From the NCBI GenBank assembly GCA_911728435.2, contig OU452213.1:5125834-5189833 (forward strand): a stretch of DNA of 64,000 nucleotides. The letters are read 5' to 3'. Shown in pieces: positions 34,501 to 43,701 of the stretch. This DNA comes from Apoderus coryli (lineage: Eukaryota > Arthropoda > Insecta > Coleoptera > Attelabidae). The notes under the pieces are model-generated. The model was given only the letters and a program-made list of their open reading frames with translations. It was not told the DNA's origin and made no database searches. The translations under genes were made by a program, and so were the position numbers. Within the stretch, counting starts at the first letter, position 1. The number at the start of each line of letters is the position of its first letter.

Positions 34501-36253
34501 GTAAATTTGACCCAGGTTTTATCCAGACGCATTGTTTCTATAAATTTAGTTGCCTGTGGAAGTTTTCTGCCAGATTTGTTGAATATAACAGTTCTAATAA
34601 TTCATTTTGAATCGGAGACGCATCTAAACGCTAAAGCTTGCTCTTGTCATGGGATATAGGATTGATGATGACCGACGCAATCATCATCATCGAGAAAAGT
34701 CTTCGATTTCGTCCCGTTGTCTGGTCAATCTCTTTGAACTCCCAGCAACATCAGAAAACGCATCCTCTGAAAGGGTTCCTTCAGCTTGGGCAACATATCT
34801 ATGTCAGAGGGGCCCATATCAGGACTCTCAGCTGTATTTTTTGAGCAGATTTAAAATTCAGACCATATTTGCAAATTGTGTCACAGAAAACATAAAAGAG
34901 GCTGTAAAATGTGCCGCAGGCGGGAGGGGATAATCGAGAAATCCACCTTTAATGGTGGTGGCCCCCTCTCTCTCTCTCTCCACAAATTTTAATTTTCATT
35001 CTGTATACGTCCAAGAATATTATAACTATAGATGACCCAGTTCCTCTTCTTGTTAAAAGTAGTGATAATTTATTATCAGCAATAATCCGAGAGTCTTGGA
35101 GGATATAAATGTAAACAAGGAATAACAACGCCTTGCAGTCGATTGACAACAGCGCGATGAAATAATAGGTAGCTTAATAATATCATAATAACTTACCGAT
35201 GTAACACACGGTTGGAATAAAGATAATACAGTGCTGAAACCAAATCCCAAACAATCAACTGAACTCTAGCTTCAGGTAAATATCCATCTTTATTTAATAA
35301 TGAAGTTAATACTTTATGTGCAAATTCAGTTATAACAACTATCTAAAAAATAATAAACTTATTCTAAAGTAGTCCATGGAGTTGTATATATTATCGGGAA
35401 ATTATAATATATAACTGAATTAGCAATTACTTAATTTAATCTGTTTTATTTAATCGTTTAGTTACAAATCTTTTCCATTATTTCTGCTTGTATATCTAAA
35501 ATCAATGTCAGACTGTTTTTTCACTATGTAATTCTGCTTTTCTATATGAAATTTAATTCTAACCACTGAAGATGAAGCATAAGCTTCGAAACATTTATGA
35601 TTTTCGACACTCATAGACTCGTTTTGTGGAGATTTAACTTTTATTTCCCGATAATAATAAACTTAAGTATAGTGTATGAATAAGAAAAATGGGCTGAATC
35701 TCGGAAATGAAATAATCGATGGGTAGAAACTTCGGCGTAAAATAATATAGGAAGATACGTTTCATCCAGTCACCAAACCACATTTTTAAATCTCGACGCG
35801 CGAGTAATTATTGCAGTAAATAATTAATTGCTTACCTCATTTTCCGTTTCAAATGAATCCATCATTTGGATAATGTTTGGATGGTGTAATTCTCTTTGAA
35901 TTTCGCATTCTCGTCTAAATCCTTTTAATTCTTTACTAGATCTACCTCGCTGAAAAATTAAAAACAAAAAACATATACGGTTCGAACGTTAAAGACAATG
36001 CCCCAAGTAAAATCAAAACGACTCCTAATAGTTAAGTCCATATATTCATCATGAAATTTGCCATGCAGCTAGAACGAGATATGTCTCGAATTTCGTGACT
36101 TGGGTAACGAATTAGGAGAAAGACGTACGATTTTTTATTTACCTTACTAATAACTTTTAAAGCCACTAATGTACCAGTGGAGATTTGTTTGGCTTTGTAA
36201 ACACGACCAAAAGAACCTTCTCCCAAAGATCCTATTACTTCATATTTATCCAT
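22501..36253 (-). CDS. fu: Fused / STK36 serine-threonine kinase (Hedgehog pathway), 3' end unresolved
   Basis: Fused is the kinase that works with Costal-2 and Ci in Hedgehog signalling. Ten exons on the - strand: 36253-36143, 35949-35836, 35342-35197, 33392-33280, 32173-31962, 30891-30713, 28287-28046, 27996-27734, 27246-26946 and 22799-22501. Phases agree at all nine junctions, giving 660 residues. The kinase domain (about 4-254) is intact: glycine loop [10 protein letters not shown], Lys in VALKVISK, Glu in [17 protein letters not shown] split by an intron, DFGFARN, activation segment [16 protein letters not shown] and DLWSLG. Residues after 270 are low complexity, then helical (armadillo-like in the family). 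The last exon ends at a good donor (GTAGGT), so more 3' sequence is expected. Drosophila fused has about 805 residues, human STK36 about 1,315. Introns of up to 4.1 kb are full of transposons. Confidence 0.93.
23119..23396. mobile_element. MITE with ~90-bp terminal inverted repeats
   Basis: The left end ACTAGCACGAAAGCTGAAAG continues through ACAACAAGATG and GCAATATGCCCGGTG. The right end (about 23305-23393) is the reverse complement with few changes, ending CTCGTGCTAGT. Both ends are flanked by TATA, consistent with a TA target duplication. The interior is non-coding. Related sequence lies at 10450-10720. It is in the intron between fused exons 9 and 10. Confidence 0.85.
23778..24689 (+). mobile_element. 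Decayed mariner-type transposon with ~160-bp inverted repeats
   Basis: The ends (CATACAGACTCATAAAACC at left, the reverse complement of CATACAGACACATAAAACC at right) extend inward about 160 bp and are flanked by TA. The interior + strand retains transposase scraps: [13 protein letters not shown] (first catalytic Asp region), MYDGTAPHF (second Asp) and [20 protein letters not shown] (third Asp region). Many stops and deletions. The catalytic spacing resembles that of the intact element at 46330, but the ends differ. Confidence 0.8.
25465..26275 (+). mobile_element. Non-LTR retrotransposon 3' end, with a 36-bp tandem duplication
   Basis: The open frame reads [20 protein letters not shown] and continues to [14 protein letters not shown] and [14 protein letters not shown] segments, the C-terminus of Jockey-like ORF2. 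A 36-bp unit (12 codons, [12 protein letters not shown]) is repeated twice in tandem at about 25606-25678 without breaking the frame. After the stop comes a 3' UTR ending in a TTATTATTATTAT tail (about 26260-26273). Antisense to fused, in its 4.1-kb intron. Confidence 0.75.
26490..26563 (-). tRNA. tRNA-like sequence (pseudo-tRNA or SINE head), GGC at anticodon position
   Basis: The - strand has a D-arm (GTTCAATCGGTAGAAC) and an anticodon stem-loop (CCTGA, CCGGCAA, TCGGG) with GGC at 34-36. A T-arm loop GGGTTCGAATCCC contains a perfect Pol III B box. The 7-bp acceptor stem does not pair, and one T-stem pair is lost, so a working tRNA is unlikely. A second member lies at 61470-61544. Eukaryotes normally lack tRNA-Ala(GGC), which favours a tRNA-derived repeat. 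Confidence 0.5.
26784..26826 (+). ncRNA. Possible decayed hammerhead-like core
   Basis: CTGAATA (26790-26796), then a weak stem (GATC..GACC), then CGAAACATCGG (26813-26823). The order matches the other hammerhead-like repeats, but the essential G8 is T and stem II is poorly paired. It could be an old relative or chance. Confidence 0.25.
27247..27733. other. Fused intron, no gene
   Basis: AT-rich intron. Short inverted words (GTTAACCTCTA at 27354 and TAGAGGTTAACGG at about 27660) could be the ends of a small MITE. Nothing coding is supported. Confidence 0.4.
28490..29260 (+). mobile_element. Broken Jockey-like reverse transcriptase fragments
   Basis: Frame-shifted pieces read [14 protein letters not shown] (near 28510), [14 protein letters not shown] (near 28985), GASGQQSG-like sequence and [10 protein letters not shown] (near 29215). 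These are the ordered blocks of a non-LTR reverse transcriptase, some duplicated. Inactive. Antisense to fused, in the intron between its exons 6 and 7. Confidence 0.75.
29466..30475 (-). mobile_element. Jockey-like reverse transcriptase, about 330 codons with few breaks
   Basis: The - strand carries, in order, [55 protein letters not shown] (F/YADD catalytic box), then [15 protein letters not shown] and [18 protein letters not shown]. Only a few frame shifts separate the blocks, so it is younger than the + strand fragments beside it. It lies on the same strand as fused. 5' and 3' ends are not defined. Confidence 0.85.
31650..31845 (-). mobile_element. Mariner-type transposase N-terminal HTH fragment
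   Basis: The - strand reads [20 protein letters not shown] followed by [18 protein letters not shown] and PIRQRTARS. This aligns along its length with the helix-turn-helix region of the intact DD41D transposase at 46436-47521 ([23 protein letters not shown]). The rest of the element is missing. Confidence 0.75.
32490..33100 (+). mobile_element. Degenerate non-LTR reverse transcriptase remnant
   Basis: Broken + strand frames include [15 protein letters not shown] near 32535, then [22 protein letters not shown] and SLVRLCL-like segments near 32870-32960, the region after the YADD box in Jockey-like elements. Heavily decayed. In the intron between fused exons 4 and 5. Confidence 0.6.
33626..34105. 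repeat. Repeat with terminal inverted words and two internal subunits
   Basis: The outer ends are inverted (ATTCTTCCACGATAGCGCC at left, GTGCTATCGTGGAAGAATAC at right). Inside, a unit containing TTTTGGTTGAAATCGCTT, CCCTGTGATA and GTCGAGTGATACATCA occurs twice in tandem (about 33650-33840 and 33841-34000). Another copy is at 54957-55165 and a partial end at 18530-18610. Non-coding, in a fused intron. Confidence 0.7.
35561..35602 (+). ncRNA. Hammerhead-ribozyme-like core, copy 3
   Basis: CTGAAGA (35566-35572), an extra T, perfect 5-bp stem II GAAGC/GCTTC with an ATAA loop, GAAA (35588-35591). Then ACATTT, one change from the ACATGT palindrome of other copies, followed by A35597. Stem I TGAT (35598-35601) against ACCA (35562-35565) has one mismatch. 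The downstream block GTGGAGATTTAACTTTTATT at about 35619 is shared with copy 2. Antisense to fused in its intron 2. Confidence 0.5.
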
Positions 36254-36453
36254 CTAAGTATAGTACCTACTGGATTAACAATTTTTCTATAACAAAAACT
36301 TTATTCCAGTTTCAAAATAGCACAGATCACAAACAACAAACATAACCCCAAACAAACATAAACATACAACAAAAATCAGCTGATCCTCGAACGTATAAGC
36401 CATTGTCATTGGCACTAGATATGGCGTTCGTATCTCTTATGCATATATGTTAG
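36254..36453 (-). promoter_or_regulatory. 5' flank of fused
   Basis: About 200 bases between the fused ATG and the edge of the large palindrome. AT-rich; no TATA box I would defend. The nearest recognisable promoter-type elements are those in the palindrome arm at 36481-36519. Confidence 0.4.
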
Positions 36454-36545
36454 CATACATTAAAATGCCAACGTGCCGAGCCAATCAGAGCATTTGGGGC
36501 GGGGCTTTCCTTGGCGCGGATTTGAGTTTGAATTAACGCTATTCA
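36454..36545 (-). promoter_or_regulatory. Promoter-like module, fused-side copy (CCAAT, GC box, E2F-like)
   Basis: Contains GAGCCAATCAGAG (CCAAT at 36481-36485), the GC box GGGGCGGGGC (36496-36505) and CTTGGCGCGG, an E2F-like site (36511-36519). It is about 230 bp upstream of the fused ATG. The same module, inverted, lies at 39430-39527, about 320 bp upstream of cenH3. The factor-binding roles are inferred from motif identity only. Confidence 0.5.
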
Positions 36546-36616
36546 ACTTATTTTATTATACCTAGCTGAAAAACCTTCATTTCGTATATCGGAAAAACGA
36601 TACTCAAATATATTTT

Positions 36617-37341
36617 TTCGCCTGCCTGCACTTAAACAGAGTTTTACCGCCCGCATATGCGGGCGGTAAACGACCAGTTAGCGCCCGCTCTTTTTATTTT
36701 ATTTTCATAGATGGCGCCACTGTTAGATTTCCAATAATAACGTTAACATCAGTAGTTTTCACTCACTTAACTTAATGTGCATTCCATCTAGAGGATAAGT
36801 TGACAATTAGTTGAGAAAGTTTACTTATGTAGGCGTCTGTCATTCCCCTAAACTCATTTGATTATTTAAAATTGTCCATTATTAATCAGTAATAACTTTT
36901 TAATTATTATTGTAGTACCGAAATATACCTAAGATTCTAAAATCAAATTTCTATAGCGTACACGCTCAGATAATAATTTGACAGTTTCTTTCTACATTTA
37001 AAATACTCAACATTGACATGTGAGCCTGTCACATAAGTTTATCTGATCTGAGTTTGTCAAAGGATAACGCCTATTATCATGTACGTCAAAAAATACTCCC
37101 ATTAATTACTGTCAAAAACTGTCAGTTCATAACAGTAATAATTAATTATTAAAATAAAGTTATTTTGGTTTAATATTGTAGTATGAAGAGGCAGGCGAAA
37201 AACAGTTGTAAGCACCACTGGCGGTAAAGCCGCTGCAGCCCTTCGCTGTATAGCTGCCCTCGCTCGCTTCGCTCACTCGTGCGTCTATACAGCGGCGGGC
37301 TGCAACGAATGCTTTACCGCCCTTTATACTTAATATACTAT
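36617..37341. mobile_element. 725-bp GC-rich insertion in the left palindrome arm
   Basis: Absent from the right arm, so it inserted after the arms formed or was lost from one. It holds a perfect 28-bp palindrome around CCGCCCGCATATGCGGGCGG (36643-36670). It also holds a long stem-loop at 37220-37321 (outer stem GGCGGTAAAG..CTTTACCGCC, inner GCTGTATAG..CTATACAGC) and the inverted words TTTTTCGCCTGCCT (36613) and AGGCAGGCGAAAAA (37190). No coding capacity. Element class unknown. Confidence 0.6.
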
Positions 37342-39429
37342 ATGTATAATTTGAAGATACCTATCTAATTTTAAAATCATTTTATGCATTACAGATAGGA
37401 AGTCAGGAAATAAAAAAGGCACATTATTCTCAATAGTTTATTTTTAGCTATATATATTAAATTATACACAATGATAATAAATAATAATTACAATGAACAT
37501 ACAAATTAATACAAATACACCACTACCATACATACATATACAGGGTGTCCTACGGTGGTAACCCATTAGATTATTTCAGAAACTACTTCGAATTGAATTT
37601 TGAAAATTTCAGTGTCTATATTGTTAAATATGCTCTACTCAAATAATATAATAGCAACGACATAGCACTTCCGGTTATACCGGAAGTTGATGGCAACTTT
37701 GTTATTTTAAATGAAACACCCTATATATTATTACATTTTTGGATTCTAAATAAGATTTCAGACATATTTCATGTATCATGTCCTATACCTAACGTCAGTC
37801 ATTTTTGACTTATATCAATATTTATGTCAAAATTGACAGTTTAGGGCTCCATAAGAATTCCGTTTTTCCTTGTAAATCAGTATTTAATAATTATTTTGCA
37901 GGTATTTTCTTATCAGGTGGGATCTTCTTTTTCGAATTGACAAGACATTTTCTCATAAGTTTATACAGGGTGGTCAAAAAATTATATTGAAAACGGTTCA
38001 AGAAAAACAGTTGAAAGTCAATTTTTTCAAATGGAATTGGGATATTATTATTATTATATCTTCCTTAACATTAAAAAATAATGCAATTTTGTAATAGGTT
38101 ATCACTTTCTAAAATGCATAGTTTTCGAAATATCGTCATTTTAAATTTTTCTGCAGCGCCTACCGTTGTCTCTCTGGAAGCTAGCTAATTAATTTAGTTA
38201 GCCATGAAATTATGGTCATTTTAACGTCAAACTAAACGTCAAATTAATAAAAATGAAAAATACTTATTGATATTATAAATTTATTATTAATTCATGGAGA
38301 ATAAAATAAAGTGATTAATATCACCTGTAGAGAGAAACCCCCATTTGCTAACTATGACTAGAGAAATTAGGAAGAATTTTGAGAAATCATTTAGAGCAGG
38401 TTGGGAGGTATACAAATCAAGTATTAGAACGAACTAAGACTAAAATTTAAAATAATACAGGAGAAATGAACAGAAGATTAAACTAAATAAATTTTCAACT
38501 AAAAAAAGTTAATCAACGACGATACAAAAATAATTTAATTGTTCGTAATGATCCCCATTTAAAATGACGATATTTCGAAAACTATGCATTTTAGAAAGTG
38601 ATAACCTATTATAAAATTGCATTATTTTTTAATGTTAAGGAAGATATAATAATAATAATATACCAATTCCATTTGAAAAAATTGACTTTCAACTGTTTTT
38701 CTTGAACCGTTTTCAATATAATTTTTTGACCACCCTGTATAAACTTATCAGAAAATGTCTTGTCAATTCGAAAAAGAAGTTCCCACCTGATAAGAAAATA
38801 CCTGCAAAATAATTATTAAATACTGATTTACAAGGAAAAAACGGAATTCTTATGGAGCCCTAAACTGTCAATTTTGACATAAATCTTGATATAAGTCAAA
38901 AATGACTGACGTTAGGTATAGGACATGATACATGAAATATGTCTGAAATCTTATTTAGAATCCAAAAATGTAAAAATATATAGGGTGTTTCATTTAAAAT
39001 AACAAAGTTGCCATCAACTTCCGGTATAACCGGAAGTGCTATGCCGTTGCTATTGTATAATTTGAGTAGAGCATATTTAACAATATAGACACTGAAATTT
39101 TCAAAATTCAATTCGAAGTAGTTTCTGAAATAATCTAATGGGTTACCACCGTAGGACACCCTGTATATGTATGTATGGTAGTGGTGTATTTGTATTAATT
39201 TGTATGTTCATTGTTATTATTATTTATTATCATTGTGTATAATTTAATATATATAGCTAAAAATAAACTATTGGGAATAATGTGCCTTTTTTATTTCCTG
39301 ACTTCCTATCTGTAATGCATAAAATGATTTTCAAATTAGATAGGTATCTTCAAATTATACATAAATATATTTGAGTATCGTTTTTCCGATATACGAAATG
39401 AAGGTTTTCAGCTAGGTATAATAAAATAA

Positions 39430-39527
39430 GTTGAATAGCGGTTAAATTCAAACTCAAATGCGCGCCAAGGAAAGCCCCGCCCCAAATGCTCTGATTGGCT
39501 CGGCACGTTGGCATTTTAATGTATGCT
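39430..39527 (+). promoter_or_regulatory. Promoter-like module, cenH3-side copy (E2F-like, GC box, CCAAT)
   Basis: Mirror image of 36454-36545: CGCGCCAAGG (E2F-like on the - strand, 39461-39470), GCCCCGCCCC (39474-39483), CTGATTGGCTC (CCAAT reversed, 39494-39498). It lies about 320 bp upstream of the cenH3 ATG. E2F and CCAAT control would suit a cell-cycle gene such as a centromeric histone, but this is inference. Confidence 0.5.
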
Positions 39528-39817
39528 CGGTATTGCATCTCTAATATATGTATGTCAAATGTCAAAAAAATTGTGCTAACCTCACTAATTGATTATTTGT
39601 CATATTTTCAAACTAACCGATTTAATTTTTTAATTAAACAATTTTGATGTTTTTAATTTTTATTGTTTTAAAATAAGTAAACTAAGTATTTACAAATACT
39701 ATAGGTATACATTATTATCTGGTTTGGTAAAGCAGGTAGCTACTTAAAAACACTATTAGCAATTTGTAAAACCATTAACAAAGTTTTATTTTAAGGTGGT
39801 AATAAATAAACAAAAAA

Positions 39818-40183
39818 ATGGTTCGTTCTAAGGCAAAGAGTTACAAAACGGTATGTTATGCAACAGGTCATGGGTTGACGACTACTAGTGTTACCACGTA
39901 TAGAGCAATGGTCAAGCTTCAAAGAAGTATAGAACAGTGTATTCCGAAACTGCCATTTTCCAGAGTTGTAAGGGAAGTTATGCAAGATATTTCTGGTAAT
40001 GATAAGAGGATAACGGCCGATGCTCTTCGTGCCCTGCAAGAGTCTGCAGAGATATATTTAGTAGCTTTATTTGCTGACTGTAACAAAGTGGTATTCCACG
40101 CTAAACGGAGCACTCTGATGCCAAGAGATATCAGATTAGTATTAGAAATCCGAGGTCTAACCGATCCTGGAGTTGAGAAGTAA
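39818..40183 (+). CDS. cenH3: Divergent histone H3, probable centromeric H3 (CENP-A/CID), 121 aa, intronless
   Basis: CENP-A-type H3 replaces H3 in centromeric nucleosomes and seeds the kinetochore. The C-terminal two-thirds is a histone fold: KLPFSRVVREVMQD (alpha-1), ALRALQESAEIYLVALFADC (alpha-2), HAKRSTLMPRDIRLVLEIRG (alpha-3). Three features point away from canonical H3. The tail is only about 28 residues and lacks the ARTKQTARKS and other modified-Lys motifs. The core is strongly diverged. Loop 1 (between QD and ALQE) has 14 residues against 13 in H3, a usual centromeric-H3 sign. The ATG follows AACAAAAAA. AATAAA occurs near 40594. Being intronless is not decisive, since a retrocopy is possible, but the frame is intact. 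Fused is divergent and tube convergent. Centromeric identity is inferred from sequence only. Confidence 0.75.
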   Translation: MVRSKAKSYKTVCYATGHGLTTTSVTTYRAMVKLQRSIEQCIPKLPFSRVVREVMQDISGNDKRITADALRALQESAEIYLVALFADCNKVVFHAKRSTLMPRDIRLVLEIRGLTDPGVEK

Positions 40184-40871
40184 ATTAATAGTAAGCATAA
40201 AGTGAAACCGGTGTTTGTAATCCTGATTAGGATATTGTTTTTATGAATTTGACGAGGGGTTTGTGCCCACGAGTAATATTTATGATATTATTTGTAAATG
40301 TACCTAAAATGCCTTTTTCGATTTTGATTGAATTTATGTTACTTGTGGATTTAAAACTAGCTAGTTGCTAGTTTGTATTATTGAATTTATTTGCAATCGT
40401 TCAGCGGTTATGATGTTAAAAAAACATGCAGTGCAATGATCCCTTAGTTTTATATATTATTGTTACTTTTAATTTAGTGTTTCCATAATCGTTATTAATG
40501 AAAATTTAAAAAAATAGTTAAGATTAATTTAGTGAATTGACCAAAAACGTAATGTAATAAATAAGACATTTCAGACTTCTGATGTTTGTTAAAAATAAAG
40601 AATACCTATTTGATATTATCTCTGGAAATAATATGTTAACTTGCCATGTTCTTAATGTAACGTGCACTCTAAAAATAGGGAGTTAAAGCAAAACCAAGGA
40701 CGTATACGTATCTCCATACGTAAGATTTTGGTTATGTTTACACTCGGGAATAGAGAAGGCATACGTCTGCATATGTATCACTTGTAATTATTTCGACGAA
40801 AACACAAATGCATGCCCTCGAATTCTGTCACATTTCACTTCACGAACAGTTTTAGTATCCACGCCAATTCT
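40184..40871. other. Convergent spacer between cenH3 and tube
   Basis: Holds the 3' UTR of cenH3, with AATAAA near 40594, and presumably that of tube on the other strand. An ACGTATACGT palindrome with CATACGTAAG nearby is at about 40698-40722. No further gene is visible. Confidence 0.5.
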
Positions 40872-42735
40872 TTACTGTAACATACTTATATTCGGAATAT
40901 TATTATCTTCAGATGGATTTAAAACACTAAGATCTGGCAAATTATCAGCATTACTAACACTTAAATCTGTTACTGTTTCATCAGTACTTGATTCAGGTGA
41001 AATAAGTTTAGAAAAATTTGGAATATTACCATTGTCAACATTTGAACTAGAACACTCTTCGATAGGATCACTATTATTAGATATTAAAACAGATATATTT
41101 GGAATAACTTCATTTGTAGATGAAGTTGCCGTTGATTCACTGATAGTTGCTTCATCACTAATTTTACCACTAGCAGAGTCTCCAGAAATTAAAAGCTGTG
41201 ATATATCTGGTATTTCCACTTCCCCCTCTTGGTTCTCTCCAGAGAATTTCATCATATCTGATACTTCTGATGCTTGATAATCCACATTTACTTCATAGAC
41301 TGATGATTCAATCACTTCACTCACAACAATTTCAGGGATCTCGAGGGGAACTGGAGATAGTTGCTGTCCTTGAGTTTGTTGCAAGTACTCGATTGCTGAA
41401 CTTGGATAATCAATTTCATCTAGTAAACGTTCAATATCCTCTTCATGGTTTAACTCAGTTTCTTCAATGTCTATGGTTATTGGTGCTGCCGGACCAGTGC
41501 TAGGTCTTTCTGGGGCGAGTTGATTCATCAAATCAACGGCGACGTAGTCCGCAGCACGGAATAACTGTGCTTTAACTAGCAAGTACATCAGATGTCCTAA
41601 AGCTGGTCGTATTCGTCCCGAAGTGCCCCATTCGTCAAAGAGGGTTGCTGTGCATGACTTATGGGGTTTTTTGGATTCGTTTATGAGGATCCTGTAAAGG
41701 AAATCAAGTATTTACTATAGGGAAATGAAATTTTGTTAGTTAAAATGAGAAACATTTTATAATTTTTTTTTTATCGTGCACACTAGCTTTTTATTGACAA
41801 ACATTATGAAATGAATTAGATAGATAAACTTTATTTGCTCATATAATAATACATGCAACATAGAATGCCACAGCGTCCAATAAACCCATTTGGGTGTGGA
41901 GCTTATCAAAATACATACCTAACTAAAACATTAACACAAATATAAACCCCCCAATGTTACAATGATGGCTCGATGCAATCTAAATGCAAGAAACAAAGAA
42001 CATACTTACATTTGCATAATATATTAGAGGTATATTTTATTTTTCTCTTGGTGTAATTTTGGAAATACCACAGTCTTCCTAGAACTCTAGGAATAAGCCT
42101 GACCTATAATATAGGTAATGTTTTAGTGTTCTTATAAGAAGTGTTTTATTCGGCGAGTTTCTAATATATTGCGGAAATCGGTTATAGATATTGATAATAC
42201 TGTATTGCACATTTTTCTGACCAAATGTATAATTAGATTTTATTATTTTACCGTTTAAAAAGCGTTCCACCACGTACTGCTCTCGATTATGCAGATACGA
42301 TTTTATTTTATGAAGTTTCTGGTATAGTATTTCATGATCAACGGAATCAAAAGCTTTACTTAAATCAATAAATACAGCAAGTGTGTTGTTATTTTTTAAA
42401 AGTTATATTTATTGACATAGCTTGATTACGACTTATTCAGTGCTTTTTTACTAAACATTCCGTTACATTGAACATTTTATGCATCCAGGAAACGAACACG
42501 CTATGCACTTCAAATTTATAATTGAATGAAAAGTAATCATAGGTACTTACTTGAAATGATAAGAGTTGTACTTTGGTGGATTTTCGATCTGTATGTCACA
42601 TTCAAATACATTTTTCTTCAATGTTGATGGTATAATGCACATGAGTCTTTTCCAGGATTCATCGTAGTCCAAAATATCTGATAATTTACTTATATGACTT
42701 TTCCCTAATTTTCGGATTTCGAGTGTAGGGTCCAT
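40872..42735 (-). CDS. tub: Tube, Toll-pathway death-domain adaptor, complete, 334 aa
   Basis: Tube links MyD88 to the Pelle kinase in Toll signalling (immunity and dorsoventral patterning). Two exons, 42735-42551 and 41691-40872 (stop TAA), joined in phase at a Lys codon. Residues 1-150 are a bipartite death domain: LSDILDYDESWKRLMCIIP, then LFDEWGTSGRIRPALGHL and LLVKAQLFRAADYVAVDLMN. The rest is acidic and unstructured, ending in five copies of an octapeptide of form I/L-P-N/D-x-S-x-L-x. These are at about 222-229, 258-265, 285-292, 313-320 and 327-334; the last is the C-terminus itself. These match the Tube repeats known from Drosophila. No kinase domain follows, unlike the Tube/IRAK4-like kinases of some arthropods. 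Divergent from Paf1. A reverse transcriptase fragment sits in the intron. Confidence 0.93.
42079..42380 (-). mobile_element. Reverse transcriptase fragments in the tube intron
   Basis: The - strand shows AFDSVDHEILYQKLHKIK-like sequence near 42350-42300 (reverse transcriptase block). It then jumps to EQYVVERFLNGKIIKSNYTF and YNRFPQYIRNSPNKTLLI, the C-terminal end of Jockey-like ORF2. The catalytic middle is deleted. Confidence 0.65.
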
Positions 42736-43701
42736 GTCTACTTTAAAATAAAAACGTTAAGTAATGTAAACAGTAAAAAATTTAGTTGATTTAAAGGGTC
42801 GCAAATAAAATACACATTACAAGAATATTATGTAAAACAAAATAAACACAAAACAAACACACACAATATAGGCTATAAGCGTTGACAAATATGATTGACA
42901 GTGTCAACTTAGAAGTTAACCTCTAAATGTTCATGTCCAAAGCACAGACATTCAGAGGGGAGAATGCATCAATGATGAATGAATCAAAAAATGCTCTTCA
43001 ATCAATCGATGTATTAATTGTTGGAATAAAAGTTTTGAAAGAGATATTCTAGAAAATATCATAGCAGAAAGTTCGCTTTGTTTATTTATTAATTCACTCG
43101 TTTACAATAATATAATATGTTACAAAACAATAATATTTTAAATATAATCTACTAAACCATTTAAAATATCCTGGCAAGTGTTAGTTTAACGAATTTTACG
43201 GACTAGGCGGAATAGAAAGCATTTTACGGACTGATATGCGTCCATAAACGAACTATTTTTGGTAGCATGTAGCACATACTAAAAATTATTATTTAGTTAA
43301 AAAATGGAGCTTTGCGCCAATGTTAGGTTAGTTAGTCTTTAAATTCAACTGGCAGAGGTGTCAACATTACGTTTTTAACTATATTAGGATTTTCCGCATG
43401 TTTGGAATACTTGCATTTTTTGTTTTTAAAGTAGCAGATCTACATCAAATTCACGAACCAACGACTGTCCTATCTGTATTAGAATCTGTGCTCCATTAGC
43501 AACAGAGCTACTAGAAACCAGGCTTACAGAAAACAGTCGACAACTGACATAACAAACTTAACCTCAATTTAACTCGTAACTGGTGATAATACGTTGTTTT
43601 ATGTTTTGTCTTATTAAAAATAAACATATATGTGATTTGTAAGGTTGTATGATAATAATTTAAGTGATACAAATGTAAAATACTGCTATTATATTATTAT
43701 A
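42736..43701. promoter_or_regulatory. Divergent intergenic region of tube and Paf1
   Basis: 966 bases between the two start codons. Apart from AT-rich sequence I see no transposon ends and no clear TATA box. The promoters of both genes must lie here, but no element can be placed with confidence. Confidence 0.4.

Larger units (their letters stand above)
36454..39527. repeat. 3.1-kb imperfect palindrome between fused and cenH3
   Basis: Left-arm sequence from 36454 recurs as reverse complement ending at 39527. The arms match over 36454-36616 / 39363-39527, then 37342-38145 / 38575-39362, at roughly 95% or better by eye. The spacer is about 430 bp. Only the left arm carries an extra 725 bp (36617-37341). 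Inside the arms are nested transposon-end motifs (CAGGGTGTCCTACGG at 37540, CAGGGTGGTCAAAAAA at 37968) and their mirror images. A diverged partial copy of one arm is at 52370-52600. Confidence 0.85.
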
